DNA of 64,000 bases, from contig JAPWGK010000014.1 of NCBI GenBank assembly GCA_029641185.1, positions 930,001 through 994,000 on the forward strand, written 5' to 3'. This stretch comes from Pseudofabraea citricarpa (taxonomy: Eukaryota > Ascomycota > Leotiomycetes > Helotiales > Dermateaceae). A program made the position numbers and the translations under genes. The notes under the pieces are model-generated. The model was not told where the DNA came from. It did no database searches and saw only the letters and a program-made list of their open reading frames with translations. Below, in pieces: positions 26,327 to 38,422 of this stretch. Positions within the stretch are counted from its first letter, which is position 1. The number at the start of each line of letters is the position of its first letter.

Positions 26327-26912
26327 ATGGCCGATAGCCAGCAACGCCTACAAGCCCTCTCAGAGGAATACACCAAGTTACAACAGGGTATGCCGGTCCC
26401 CAGCACCTGGTTAAGGCTATATACTGATCATAAACTATAGAATTACAAACCAGCGTTAATTCAAGGCAGAAACTCGAGTCGCAACAACAAGAGAACAAGA
26501 GCGTACAGAAGGTTAGAGGCACTCTGGAGTGAAAACGCAAAATGCAAAGCCAGTGCTAAGATCCGCAGGAATTCGCGGCGCTGAAAGAAGAGGCCAATAT
26601 CTACAAGCTTGTCGGACCGGTATTATTAAAGCAGGAGAAGACAGAAGCTGTTTTGGCTGTAGATGGACGGTTGGAGTTTATTGATAACGAGATGTAAGAA
26701 AGCATCCGTGGGCAAAACCAGGACCAGAGACTGATTTATTTGGACAGAAAGAGAGTTGAGAAGCAGATTAAGGATATTGAGGAGAAGACAGATAAAGTGA
26801 GGATGGAGGTATGTTAGATGAGATCCAAGATGGTAGGGAATCACTAATAAAGTTGTAGATCATGCAGGTTCAGTCCGAAACACAAGCTGGCCAGCCGCAA
26901 GTAGCAGCATAG
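26327..26912 (+). CDS. YKE2: prefoldin subunit 6 (Yke2)
   Basis: Beta-type subunit of the prefoldin chaperone. This gene is too split to show as a long frame: five exons (26327-26387, 26441-26511, 26569-26693, 26748-26808, 26859-26912) with introns of 50-57 nt join to 123 residues. The product is two coiled-coil helices joined by a beta hairpin. The first helix is LQALSEEYTKLQQ followed by ELQTSVNSRQKLESQQQENK. The hairpin contains IYKLVGPVLLKQEKTEA, the strongest family signature. The second helix is KRVEKQIKDIEEKTDKVRME. All junctions keep frame and use GT...AG. It is expected to work with the prefoldin 3 product of this same window. Confidence 0.93.
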
Positions 26913-27327
26913 GTCAAAGATGAAGGGCATTTCAAAGGCGTTGGTTATTGCATTTTCGGGCGTCAGATACCAAAAAAGTAATGATTTCAAGTCCCAAGAG
27001 TGGTTACATCAAGTTCTTGCATTGGAGAGTGAAGAATAAATGCACATAAAGTTCGAAAACTAGCCTCAAAGTAGTGTTTTCAGTACCATCCCATTTCTGG
27101 CCATTCTCGCCATCCTCGCCATACTCGCCATCCGCGCTGTCGCTTGCTAACGGTACCTAGTTCAACAACAACCCGATTCAAGTAAACTAACTCCCACATA
27201 CCTACAGTTGAACCAATTCTAAGTAATATCCCATTTTTTTCTTCCAACCTAGCAATCCTGTTCTTTATAACATCAAATTTCGAGACCCAAGCAGCAAACC
27301 TTTCCCGGTATCTTCGACGCCAGCAAA
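26913..27327. other. spacer before first 2EXR gene
   Basis: 415 bases with the end of the prefoldin 6 gene and the promoter of the gene at 27328. A short run of imperfect CCATNCTCGCC units lies near 27095-27130. Confidence 0.45.
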
Positions 27328-28237
27328 ATGTCAAGTTCTCCTAAGACTCATACCTGGCCCACGGTAAGAGCAAACTTCTACTCTTTATTCAAACATAGCT
27401 GACAGTGTTTTTTTCAAGCTCAAAACTGACAGCCAGCTCACCGAAGAAAATGCACCGAGTTTCGCTTCCGAGGCCATGATTAAACCACGCAAGTCATACA
27501 AGGATCTTCCGTTCGAGCTCCGTGAAATGATTTGGAAGTTTGCTCTGCCAGATCCCCGGCGCCTTCGGTTGACCAAACCCAACAAGAACGGCAAAAGAGT
27601 TGTCTGTAAGTTGGGATGTAATCCTCCTTCGATGTTGCAGGTCTGTCAGTTGTCCAGGAGCGTGGCCTTGAAACACTACGAGTTGGCCTCCTTATTTTCA
27701 CGCTCCCAGGAATCTACTCTGATATACGTGGATTTCACCCGAGATATCATTGTTGCAGGGTCTTTGGACGTTATAGACAACTATCAGAGAAGACCTTTAC
27801 TGCCTGGCCTTCTGCATGGACCCGATATAGTAAAGATTCAAAACATTGCCCTAGAAGGGTTCCCATTATTTCATGGTGCAAGGACCTCTCAGCACTATTT
27901 GACTGTCCAGTTAGCTCCAACTCTAGTCCCTTTCGAGGGTATTACTATGTTCTGGTGTCTTCAATGGACAGATTACCATAGCCTTCGAAGCATTACAATT
28001 GTGGACTTTGAGCGACGAGAGGTTACAATTGATGCAAACAGAGTTTGGCTTAGTCGACATGATACGATAATCAATATGCAACCGATGGACTTCGACGTAT
28101 ACAAGCTCAGAGACATTCTGGAATCAATAGCCAGCTTGATTCGTTTGTATTTTACTGATTTCCCGACACCAAAGCGCAGAATCCCCAAAGTCACAATTGA
28201 TGGGCTCATGAGCTACAGAAGATGCCCACTCTTCTGA
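27328..28237 (+). CDS. 2EXR-domain protein 1
   Basis: Function unknown. The 2EXR domain is a large fungal family named for a conserved E-x-R pattern. Exons 27328-27363 and 27419-28237 give about 284 residues; the intron ends in a CAAG acceptor after a T-run. The domain starts near residue 35 with KDLPFELREMIWKFALPDPR, the family signature. A VCQLSRSVALKHYEL helix follows, then a strand with YVDFTRDIIVAG that matches the usual second half of the domain. There is no signal peptide or membrane span. If the short first exon is wrong, the ATG at 27476 still keeps the whole domain. It is the first of three adjacent genes with this domain on the same strand, and the three are quite diverged. Confidence 0.75.
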
Positions 28238-28697
28238 AGAAGGCTGTCATATTTCAAAGGAACGAGGTCATCTGGGCAGCATATCCTTGGCTTGGGATTG
28301 GAGTATGGTTATTCACACTTGTTGCAGTATATTAATGATTATTCTTGTGCCAGATTTGTCAATTGTTTCCCATTCTCGATTTGCTGTACATTGATGACCG
28401 GATAATTGTACGAAGTTATTTGCGTCACCTTAAATTTCTAACATGCTATCATGCTTAAATCACCAGACTTTCATGCTTGATGTGAGGACATAGTTCATAT
28501 CTTGGGTGAATGGCTCTCACCCGCGATCGCTTATCTTCCAAACGCGCCTTCCCTGTGTTCTCTCCTACCTACCTACTGAAGTCTTCGACCAAAAGAGACA
28601 GCATTGCACCCACATCCATAGCATCCATAACATTCATAACATCCATAACACCCATAACATCCATTTGACACTTTCATGCACACGGTACCTAGATGTC
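28238..28697. other. spacer between 2EXR genes 1 and 2
   Basis: 460 bases. No gene seen. Its 3' part contains the short tandem repeat at 28613-28664. Confidence 0.5.
28613..28664 (+). repeat. CATCCATAACA-type short tandem repeat
   Basis: About five imperfect copies of CATCCATAACA/CATAACATC just upstream of the second 2EXR gene, within its likely leader. Confidence 0.8.
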
Positions 28698-29851
28698 ATG
28701 ATGGCAGATCATAAGTCTCCTGGCGCTGCGATATCCACTACTGAGGTAAGTTACGCAATCTTTCTAGAATCCCTCCTCGCTACTGGAGAGCTGAGGTTGA
28801 CTCTTACCTTGTGTAGCACTTGAAAGCAGCAGATGACAGCAAGGAAATTGACCATCTGCAAACCGAATCTTCAACGAATAAATTCACCTTCTTTCCGAAG
28901 CTACCTCTCGAAATCAAGCACATGATATGGAAGCTAAGCTTTGCAAGGGAACGCTTAATTCACCTCATGAGCACGAATGTAGAGGTTGAATCATGGCGTG
29001 GCGTCGTTTCGACGGATCTCAAAATTACGAATAAACCCGACGCGGCGCTTAGTGTATGTCTAGAGTCACGCGAGATATATTTGAAGCAATTTACGCTCCC
29101 ACTCCTGACGAAATCGACAAAGTTTTATGTTGATCCCGGCAACGACGTCATATATCTAGAATCCGATGAGCTTTGTTGGCTAAACGCTAATAAGATGCTC
29201 AGCCTTATGGTCAGTGCCTTGGCTGGGGATCAGGTTCAAGATCGCTTCGAAGCAGGTTTAGCTATCATATCCAAGATCAAGCATTTGGCAATGACGATTA
29301 CCCCGTATTCCTTGCTTCTAGTGATAGAACGTTTTGGTTGCAATTTGGCCAAACTCCAAAACATAAATGATCTGATAGTCATTATACCTAACAGTCGAGG
29401 TCTTCAACTATCATACCCCATCTATCGGGATATTTGGTGGTTCCCAAGCGAATACGACGACGAACAATTTGAAAGAAGGTTTGCCGAAGATGAGGGAATA
29501 CAAGACGATGATGTTGGACTTGACTACAGCAATGTGGAGGGAGAAGCTGAGAGTGACACTGAAAGTGAGCCGGTAACTAATGGTAGCAAAGTGGAAAGGC
29601 TAGTAGAAGAATGGGCCAAAAACGAATACTTGAAGAATGTTGGACTGCGATTTTTGGTGTTGACGGAAGGGGGGGAAGAACACGGGGAAGATTTGGACAT
29701 TCCATCTCATGATTGGGCCAATTACCTTCGTGGATATCCCCGCGAACTTCGCAAATCTATATTCGAGGTAGACCTGCGCGAGAAGCACATCGGGCGTTTC
29801 TTAACTGCACTGGTTTCTGATACGGAGACGGATGATTATGAATCTGAGTAA
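28698..29851 (+). CDS. 2EXR-domain protein 2
   Basis: Function unknown. Exons 28698-28745 and 28817-29851 (71-nt intron) give about 360 residues. The 2EXR domain starts with FFPKLPLEIKHMIWKLSFAR near residue 38; here the E-x-R arginine is replaced by histidine (EIKHMIW). It continues with SVCLESREIYLKQF and the KFYVDPGNDVIYLE strand. The C-terminal half is acidic (EDEGIQDDDVGLDY and a Glu/Asp-rich patch). No targeting signal seen. The first coding exon is short and supported by a good GTAAGT donor and a TGTAG acceptor. It lies between 2EXR genes 1 and 3. Confidence 0.75.
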
Positions 29852-31178
29852 ATATATTTATCCCTGGCGAAGATGAAATTGGTAACCCAGTAATACGTTA
29901 AATACACCAACCAAAAATAATTGTATTCCATTGCAGGCGAGAAATGTGACAATAGCTTGTTTGTGAATATTTTACTTTAATTCATGTGTTACTTCAAAGT
30001 CGCAACAGGACTGCTAGGTAGAGAATAGAGAAGCCTCGAGAATCTGAACAGTAAACTTGGCAGTAGCATAACTACCTACTATCTGAATAAGTTAAGCGAA
30101 GGAGACGTTCAGCGAAAATATCCAGCCACAAAAGAAATTGACCCGTATTTACCCTGACCTTCTAACCAAATGGCATATAACATCTTAAGCAAACATTTTC
30201 AACGAACAGCTGACCAGTGGGATATATGTATAATGGTAATACGACGTATTGTGGCTTTCCTGTCTCTACACCCTCCTTGTCTTTGATGGTCTATGAAACT
30301 CTCCACACCGGTTACCCCAAACTGGAGTGGATGGCTGTTCCTGTCTCGTCAAATTTGATGTATGTGGGTGAAATTTGCATTACACTGATAATTTTTCTTT
30401 TTCTTTTCTTCTTCTATTTTCTCTCTTTTCCTTTGTGTTGGTTTCTTGCTTCGGGCTTTTTGTCTTTGTCGAGCGAATGCACGCCACTGAGGACAAAGAC
30501 AAACAAGGCAAACCTACCAAGAGGTTTGGAAATGTGCGTGTCTAATTTTAAACACGTGTTGGAGTCTTTCATAGCCATCAGCTCATGGCTTTTGCCATTA
30601 TAGCTTGCAGTAGTCAGTTTTGACAAATCAAGCAAAAATGTATCGTGTCATTAAAAGTCTATGTATCGTACATAGCCCTCCCTGCTATAGAACGCTATGA
30701 TTTCTACCGGCAGGTAGAAGCGTAGTTATATTAGACACACGAGAGCCTTGTGATAGTATATAAGATATCTGCCATGAATCAAAGTTAATTTGAGTGAGTG
30801 TTACGCGAAGAGGGTGGGAGGAACATCCTTTGCTATAGATAGCTATTGAAGCCCATTGTTCTCGCTGTACAATGACATGGATGAAACTATGAGAGTTGTT
30901 CAGTTGATTCATTGTCTATTGTTCAGTTGGCCTTTTATTAATTATGAAATCCCTTAAGCTCCAACTCTGCTGTCTCTTATTCTCACCTACCAAATCTACA
31001 TTACCTTGAGTCCCTTTTCTCCGTTTAGGAGCTCAAACAGAAAGCTCTCCTCATGAACTTCAGCCACGCTATTCACCAGGCCCAGCAGTCAGGTCCCACA
31101 ACAACCTTGATTTAGTAACATATTGTTTTTTTAACGCCATCACCGCTAACACCCACGTCAACTACTAATAACCGAGCA
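29852..31178. other. intergenic region between 2EXR genes 2 and 3
   Basis: 1.3 kb with no recognised gene. It contains a T-rich stretch around 30390-30440. Short frames here show no family features. Confidence 0.5.
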
Positions 31179-32156
31179 ATGCTAAGTATTGTGGGGTCTT
31201 TTCCGAAGGCAAGGAGGGCAAGTATAATGACTTCTCTCGGCAATCCACGAGAAAAAAGCTCACCGTCTGGGCAGGACGGAGCACCAGCAGCCAGAGATAT
31301 GCATTTGACGCCAGGAAAAACCGCCCAGGATTTCGATATCGCTGCAGCCCTGGAACAGATTCGAAAACTGGCCGATGAACTCCACGACTCCATCAGCGAC
31401 GCAGAAAACCCTGGCTCCCAGGGTGATGCTTCCGCGGTTCGGGAGATGGAATCCCTAGCCCGTTGTCTCGCCTTCCAAGCCGGCGAATTTATCCTGTTCC
31501 CCAAGCTTCCCCAGGAGATCCGCGAGATGATCTGGAGTTACGCGCTTCCCGAAGGTCGGCTGGTCAAGATAGATTGGCCCCCTGACTACCGAGCCAGTAC
31601 GCTCTGGGAAAATGGCGAAACCGAACTTCGAGTACGCACCTATATCCCGGCCCTGATGAAAACTTGCTACGAAGCACGCCAGGTAGCCTTGAAGCGGTAC
31701 AGCTTCAGGCTGCAACCCGAGACACAGCGGAGACATCAGTGGATCGATCCAGTCGAGGACATCTTGTACCTGCAGCCGAAATTTGACTACGAGAGTCATT
31801 CGCGGGACCGGAAATACCAGATATCGCAGTTTGCCGATATGCTTTTCCATGGGGATCTAGAGCAGATCAGACATATCGCTGTGGACTATGAGATAGCGAG
31901 TGCATTCAGAGAAAGGCAGTTCGAATGTTTAAAGAAATTTCCGGCCCTTGAAGACATATCGGTCATCGTGCCACCCTTCCCGAAAGGCTACGGGGTCGAA
32001 ATCGTTATCCTCGAGGAGGATGACCTGGAGGAGATGCAACATCCATGGGTTCAGAGGATAAAGAACAGGTGGGCGATGAACTTTTCCGACCCCAACAGCC
32101 CGAAACTCTACATTCGGTCGTTTGGCGGTCTCAAAAACCCACAATTAGATTTCTGA
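31179..32156 (+). CDS. 2EXR-domain protein 3
   Basis: Function unknown. Single exon of 325 residues from 31179; a start at 31227 (MTSLGNPREK) is equally possible. Residues 1-95 are low complexity with a short predicted helix (AAALEQIRKLADELHDSI). The 2EXR domain begins near residue 105 with LFPKLPQEIREMIWSYALPE, the best match to the family signature in this cluster. It continues with MKTCYEARQVALKRYSF and the WIDPVEDILYLQ strand. No membrane or secretion signal. The higher G+C and codon use differ slightly from the two upstream paralogues, so this may be an older duplicate. Confidence 0.78.
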   Translation: MLSIVGSFPKARRASIMTSLGNPREKSSPSGQDGAPAARDMHLTPGKTAQDFDIAAALEQIRKLADELHDSISDAENPGSQGDASAVREMESLARCLAFQAGEFILFPKLPQEIREMIWSYALPEGRLVKIDWPPDYRASTLWENGETELRVRTYIPALMKTCYEARQVALKRYSFRLQPETQRRHQWIDPVEDILYLQPKFDYESHSRDRKYQISQFADMLFHGDLEQIRHIAVDYEIASAFRERQFECLKKFPALEDISVIVPPFPKGYGVEIVILEEDDLEEMQHPWVQRIKNRWAMNFSDPNSPKLYIRSFGGLKNPQLDF

Positions 32157-33229
32157 ACAGAAGAGGAGAATAAAGACGCATGATATCTATTTACTCAAGC
32201 ATTTTAAGGTTCGGCTGGATAGCATTGTTCCAAAATGACTTGGAGAACCTTTAGATGAGATGGAACGAAGATGTCGATTGACTGCAATTAATAATGGGTC
32301 TACTGGCGCCACTTATTCAAGTGAATTGAATTGAAAGCTACTATCGAAGGTTATTCATTTATCGGTAGGTAAGGAAGAAAGAGGATAACTACAAGAGGGA
32401 GTAGCAGATCAAGTGTCCACGTGACTATTCTTCCAACAGAAAAGAAGACATGTAGAAATTCAAGAATGCACAGAAGCGCTTTTCCATCTGAAACCCTTTT
32501 CTGCAAACGACTTCAACTTGGTATCATCCTATCCTTCATTTCAATCTAGGGTACATGGCAAAAAAGAACTACATAAACAACGCCATTCTCCAACCCTTCC
32601 CGGTTCTTGTACCATAACATGCAGACACAAGAACCCTCCCAAACATTGAGATGCAAGCAAAGGAGAGAAAGAGAGACGGGCAGAAGGGAATAATCTTTCC
32701 GTCTCGGCTCATAATCCTGGGTGATCTATTAACCTCTGCCAAACCTCTGCCAGACCCCGCCAATTGCTGTCCTGAAAAACACATTGTCCATCCTGTAACA
32801 GAAGAATGCACCTCGCTTTCCTATCCCGGTCCCCGTCATCCATGTCAGAAATCCGCGAACGCCTTAAGGAATAGATGCAAGAACCTCCAACTCTGCAAGA
32901 AACCTCCGCCAAGCTGCTACTCTCTTGCTCGTTTGCAGAGAAATAAGAAATAAGAAAACTTTGCAATAATAAAGGAAATCTCTTAGTACAATATTTATAG
33001 AAAAGGCAAAAGAAAAAAAGAAAAGAAAAGAAAGGAAGGAAGATGAAAGAGGATGCTGCCTCGTTCTGGTGTATGTGCATCATATCCTCAATTGTAGTCC
33101 ACCTGGTATGTACTCTTTTTCTTGGCTGGAAATGACCGACTGATTGAGTGAAACTGAATGGCTTGCCTCTCGCTTAAACAAGAATAAAACAAGATTTGAA
33201 AACTTTTTCTCTTCGATATTCTGGTATTA
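32157..33229. other. intergenic region between 2EXR gene 3 and SPT7
   Basis: 1.07 kb between tail-to-tail genes. A purine-rich run (AAAAGAAAAGAAAGGAAGG) lies at about 33003-33045. No gene seen. Confidence 0.5.
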
Positions 33230-36200
33230 TCATCGCTCAATGCTTTCTGGACTCATCATCCCCACAGCGCTGCCTTCATCCTTCTCTGTCTGGCTCGCAT
33301 TGCCTTGGCTACTCTCTACTCTCTCCATCGTTACTGGCCCGCCGTTTGGCAAGCTAAGCTTTAATTTCTTGGCTGATGCTGCCAATCCTTTCTCGGGGCT
33401 GCCAGAAGGACCAGTCTTGGCATTCGGTGTAGTATCCATGGCGACACCAGTGTCTAGTTTCTTCTTCTTCTTTGCATTTCCAGATGTTTCTTTGACTGGT
33501 CTTTTCCTTGGACTAGTGATCTTCCCAGTTGGTCCCAGGCGAGGCTTCGGCAATCTTTGCTTCTGGGGGAGGTCCTCGTCTTCGAGAAGTGGCTCATCAT
33601 TGTTGGCGTGCAACTTGGCAAGGAAGAAATTCCTAACCAGCCCAATCTGATCCTTGAGATTCTCTTTAGTTACGGGCTCAAGAGGTGGTGGAGGTGTAAA
33701 TATGTTTTCGGTTGTGACACCGGCCGTTGCCTCGGGTGGCTTGTATAACCTGCTCTGAAGTAGATGTAACGGAACCGAAAGACTGGCCATGCCGAATTCT
33801 GAATCTAGACCAAGGGCCTTGAATCCGAAGAAGTCCTCACCAAGCTCTTCAGCAAAGTCACCGCCAACAAACTGCTCACTTCCGTCATTGAAAGCGGCCG
33901 ACCCGTCACCACTGCCATCGAGGGCGGGACGGAGTAAGTCAGTAAGATGGGCTTTCATGCGCTCGTGCATGATTGAAAGTTTAGTACCAAAACGATCAAC
34001 ATCGTCCCTGACATATGCCTCTAAGCACTCGATATCGAGTCCATGCTCATTCAAACTATGTAGCACGACTTCTTCGTTGGTGAAGCGGTCTTGCCATGTT
34101 GCACCAGTTTCAGCGACTATACCAATGGCAGGCACTTTGGGCGCCTCTCGATAGACATTAAAAGATCGTACAAGTTTGCTGAAAAAATCCCCAGCAATAT
34201 CTGTCATGGTGTCGAGAGCTGATGGCTGAAGCTCTTCAAAACCTGTGTGGTAGCAAATCTTCGCAACCGATCTCTGCAAGGCTGCTTTGCAGACCCATGT
34301 GGACATAATTGGTCCGTCGTCTGATATTACATGAGGCTCGATGTCTGCTTCCATAAAAGGTTCTGGCTCATACTTGGGGAATTGGTTGTTGTACATCTGT
34401 TGGAAGAATTAATGTCCTGGTTCCAGAGTCACTCAAAGTTCAAAACATACCTGGGCCTGCAACTGCATCTGCTTGATGACACCAATTTTTGAGCATAACT
34501 TCCTTGTCTCCTGCATCTGCCTCATATTGGCATCGAGTTTTGTAGTCAACATGCTTTTTGGGGCAGTGAAGTGACCAGAAGGAACCATCCGAAGGAATTC
34601 ATCTGATCGTTCAACTAATCTCCCCTCTGCATCCTCTACCCACTCAAGCTTATCAGATATATCAGGAATAGCAGATAAAGGCTCGTAGTAGTCAGGCAAT
34701 ACTCGCTCCTCCTCGCCTTCCATTCCCTCGGCGAGAGTCTCTACAGTTGCAGCATCTTTGCCCATTATAGGCGCATTTTCTGAGCGTACACTATGAGATT
34801 GTGCTTGCTTTTGTTGCCGTAACCACCTTCTCATGCCTGCTTTACTGCGCAACAGAGCCGGTTCTTCTTCTTGAAGCTTGTCGCTTTTCAGAAGTCGATT
34901 TCGTTCCTTCGCAACCAAAGCCCGGTCCTTCTTGGTGACTTGCTTCCAGATTTTGTATTCTTCATTTTCTCGAAGGTCTTCGCTGGCAGCGCCAAGGGCT
35001 TGACCCAAGGACATACCGTTGATAGATGATCCATCAATGTCCATTCCATCAATATGGCCGGGCATGGGAGTGATAGATCCTGCAATCCCAACTGGTGGTG
35101 TTGCAAATCCGTTCTGACTTCCATCCATACCAGCATCAGATCCTTCTTTTACAGATCCAAGTAGACCGTTAAGTTGAAGAGCCGGTTTGACATCGACACC
35201 AGGTGTCCCTGTTTCTCGGCCGCCGGTAGCTTTCCTAGCCTTTGCCGTTCCCTTTGCACCGGCCACACGCCCCCTAGAGGACATGATTGGTTCGTCATCG
35301 CTGTCTTCACCGGCGTCGTCCTCTCCGCCATTCTGTTTTCGCCTCTCCTCGGCCTCAACCTCTGCACGAGGGCGGATGACAAGATCAGGTATGAGTGGCA
35401 CTAGCTTTTCCGCCTCCTTCCTCATGGCGTTGGCATTTTTCCGCAAAGGGAGATTTATTTCGGCATTGTATTTTAAGCAATTGCCCCAGATTAGTTCTAG
35501 ATCAACTACAAATTCGGCTTTCGACTTATATTGAAGTGTCTTTAGCTTCTTTGTCATTGTGCCAAGATCCATTGGCTGTTTTATGACTGATTGAAATTAG
35601 TAGATGATCATGTTTCAAGTTCGAACAGCTTACCATTGTAGTAATCAGGAACGTCCCTCTTGTTGACTCTTGTCAGAAACGGCGCAGAGTACTCGGTCAT
35701 CGCCTTGAGTTCGCTTAAGACCTTCTCGGCTGCTTCGTACAATTCCTCCTGATGCACATTTTCTTCGCTGGCCCATTTACTTCGGTTCTTCCGCACCTCA
35801 TTCATGAGAGATCTCAATTCTGCATCCGAGGCCCTGACTTGGTCACGCTTCATATCGATTCGAGCAATAAGATGCTTAAGGGTCAAGCTTGAAGCACCAA
35901 GATTTGCACTGCTGAGGGAGCCATGATGTTCATTATTTGCGCCGTTAGGATGATTTGCGTTTCCATTATGGTCCATCTCAGCATCAATTTGTCTCTCGGA
36001 TTCTTCCAGCTTTTGTTGTTCAAGCATAGCGATGCGATCATTTTCAAGAGTGTAGAATAAAGTGTGGAAGCTGCGCTTCACTGCTTCCTCTGTTGCCTTT
36101 TTGGCTTCTTCCAATTGTTTCCGTGCATCTTCAGAAGACTTTGGTTCTTCTTGCGACCCATCTTCTTTAGTTTGCTCCGAGTGCTTGGTAGGTGATAGAT

Positions 36201-36729
36201 CGGACTGGATAGGAGAGCTTCCGGATTTCGAAGGTGACAGCAGAGCATTAGCACTTTTTCCTTTCGAGGGAGAAACTTCCATATCATCCTCCTCTTCCTC
36301 GTCATCATCATCATAGTTGTCCTCGTCGATTACACGCGCCGCCTTCTTAGGGGGCTGCTCTTTGACTGGTTCGGCGATGATTGATTCATCTGGCAATTGT
36401 TCGATTTGCGCGGAGGTATCATCGTCGTCATCTGGCTTGCTAAAAGCACCGCCTCCAAATAGACCGTCGAAAACAATCTCTCTGCCCTTGAGCCTGCCCT
36501 TTAAGGCTGTCCGCCGGCCATCGTCCTCCTCCGCATCTCCATCATATTGTACGGTGGCCGAATCCGACATAGTGGCATTATCAAAGAGGTGATTTGGGGT
36601 ATGCGCACGCGTGGGAGTATCGTCTCGAGGCTTGAAGGACTTGTTGGGAAGTTTGTTGATTGGATTTACGCGATTTGACATCGAAAGCCAGGTTGTCGAT
36701 GGTTGTTGGATGCCATTCCCGCCAGACAT
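33230..36729 (-). CDS. SPT7: SAGA complex subunit Spt7 (bromodomain and histone fold)
   Basis: Core scaffold subunit of the SAGA histone acetyltransferase coactivator. Exons on the minus strand 36729-35634, 35586-34451 and 34396-33230 give about 1132 residues. An acidic patch lies at residues 138-150. The bromodomain spans the first junction: [15 protein letters not shown], then [15 protein letters not shown] and WGNCLKYNA, which includes the acetyl-lysine-binding asparagine. Residues near 765-830 form the histone-fold (Bromo_TP) domain with [20 protein letters not shown] and [16 protein letters not shown]. The C-terminus contains [17 protein letters not shown] and basic nuclear-localisation-like runs (KKKKK). 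The order bromodomain then histone fold identifies Spt7 rather than other bromodomain proteins. An in-frame ATG at 36777 could extend the N-terminus. Confidence 0.92.
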
Positions 36730-37361
36730 GTTCCCTTGCGGCCAACCCCCACAGGCCGACAAATGGAGTCGCGCCAAATCCTAATAACTTTCCTTCAAGT
36801 TGTCGTCGCGCGCTCGAATTTGCTCGGAAATGTAATTTCATGCCTCATCTAAGGCAGTGAGATTTTCATCGGAGATGCACAAGATCGTTGGCGTTGAGAG
36901 TTGATGATCGCAATTCCGTGTCTTTGCCTGTGGTATCGCGATGAACGACGATGGACGTTGATGGTTTAGCGCGCGGCCGCATGATCCCCCTTCAACATGG
37001 TCATGAGAATAAATTTCAACGCCTAACTAGAACCTTTTTGCGCCATCTCACCTAAGGGTTCACTCTGGACTGCGGCATGAAATCTATATATATTTTACAG
37101 ATTTAAATTCCGCTCATGTTGGAACATTACACGCTTCCAAACCAATTTCCAGTCCAGATCCGGCTACGTGCAGATGATGAATCACGTGGGTCTTGCTAGC
37201 CGGAGCCAGGCGTACCAGGAACATGGTCGTAAGGTGTTCAAGGCGGCTTGAAGCTCTGGAAGCTCTAGAAACAAGAACAAGAACAAGAACCAGAAGGTCA
37301 CACATCAAGCATATTCAGTGATGAACGCAGGTTTTCTAAACCAGCTCCAATTCTAGCCATT
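36730..37361. other. divergent promoter region of SPT7 and VanZ-like gene
   Basis: 632 bases between outward-pointing genes. A run of AGAACAAGAACAAGAACC at about 37269-37290 is the only repeat noticed. Confidence 0.45.
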
Positions 37362-38044
37362 ATGCGCATCAGACTCCCCTTTGCGGGTTCGTACAAGTTC
37401 ACAACTGTCTGAAGGGCTGAGCTGACAAGATGGTAGGAGCTTTCATATTCCTCAGCTTCGTTGCCGCGTACGCAGGCCTGACGTCGCTGCAAGTCGATGC
37501 CGTCGTCGACGACAAAGTTCTCCACGCCGTGACCTTCTTCGTCCTCACAACATGCTTCTACTGGATCCTTGACACATCGCGCCGACGAAACTTAAACCTC
37601 ACTCTGTTGGTTTGCACTGGTGTGCTAGGTGTTGGGTCTGAAGTGTTACAAGGTGTCATTCCCAACGAGCGGATCTTTGATGTTTATGATATTGTAGCCA
37701 ATGTTGTAGGCAGTCTTGCGGCTGTAGCTCTATGCAGCTGGTATCATCTACGAATGCTGGAGAGGAAGAGGCTGGCCAAGACTTACCAAGTGGTCCCAGG
37801 TGAAGATGTTGATCTGGAGCTTGGAGAGGGCATTGGTGCACAAGAGAGTGGAATAACCAGGGTCGAGCCTAGAGCCGAGACACTGGATGACGAAGTGGAT
37901 AATTGGGATGAGAATGCCGAGGATGCCTGGGATGAGGAGGACCCTGCCACAGGCACCGATAGCGTTGAAGGGGAAGGTCTCAAAACTCCTAGTGCAAGTA
38001 GTGCTGGGGATGCCGAGCTTGACACAAAGAAGAGAAGTGATTGA
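37362..38044 (+). CDS. VanZ-like membrane protein
   Basis: Exact role unknown. The VanZ-like fold is known from bacterial teicoplanin resistance and also occurs in fungi as uncharacterised membrane proteins. Exons 37362-37386 and 37437-38044 give 210 residues. The N-terminus reads MRIRLPFAGAFIFLSFVAAY, and the intron has an unusual GTTCGT donor. Without that exon, the ATG at 37430 gives 204 residues. Four hydrophobic spans are visible within residues 8-115: near FIFLSFVAAYAG, VLHAVTFFVLTTCFYW, LTLLVCTGVLGVGSEVLQGV and YDIVANVVGSLAAVAL. The family-typical D.KVLH and SE.LQ motifs are present. The last 90 residues are acidic and disordered, probably cytosolic. Confidence 0.75.
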
Positions 38045-38177
38045 TGCTTTATGATAATATGGTTGGCACAGGAGTTATGGGCGATAATTGAGATTGGCAA
38101 ATACTCTGCTTCCAACATGTATAAGAATTATCGGAATGGGTGCAATGAACACTTTTCTCTCGCTTCATATCTCAATT

Positions 38178-38297
38178 ATGATTAAAAGAATTTCATGGTA
38201 GTAGGCCAATCATATGGACAGGAATATTCTAGCAACTGTCATGATTAAAAGAATTTCAGGCTGTATTTATACGGACAGGAATGTGCTGGCAACTGTC
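38178..38297 (+). repeat. 63-bp direct tandem duplication
   Basis: Unit 1 (38178-38240) and unit 2 (38241-38297) both start ATGATTAAAAGAATTTCA and end in GGACAGGAAT...GCAACTGTC, with small differences in the middle. A truncated third start (ATAATCGAAAT) follows. It lies between two tail-to-tail genes. Confidence 0.85.
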
Positions 38298-38422
38298 ATA
38301 ATCGAAATATATATGCCTCGTTTAGCCTTTTAAAATCGATTTCCCAGTGTTATTAATGCTAGAAGTCAGTACTCTTACAAAAGTACCCTTACAATCCTTA
38401 CAGCAAGTTCCAGTACACATTG

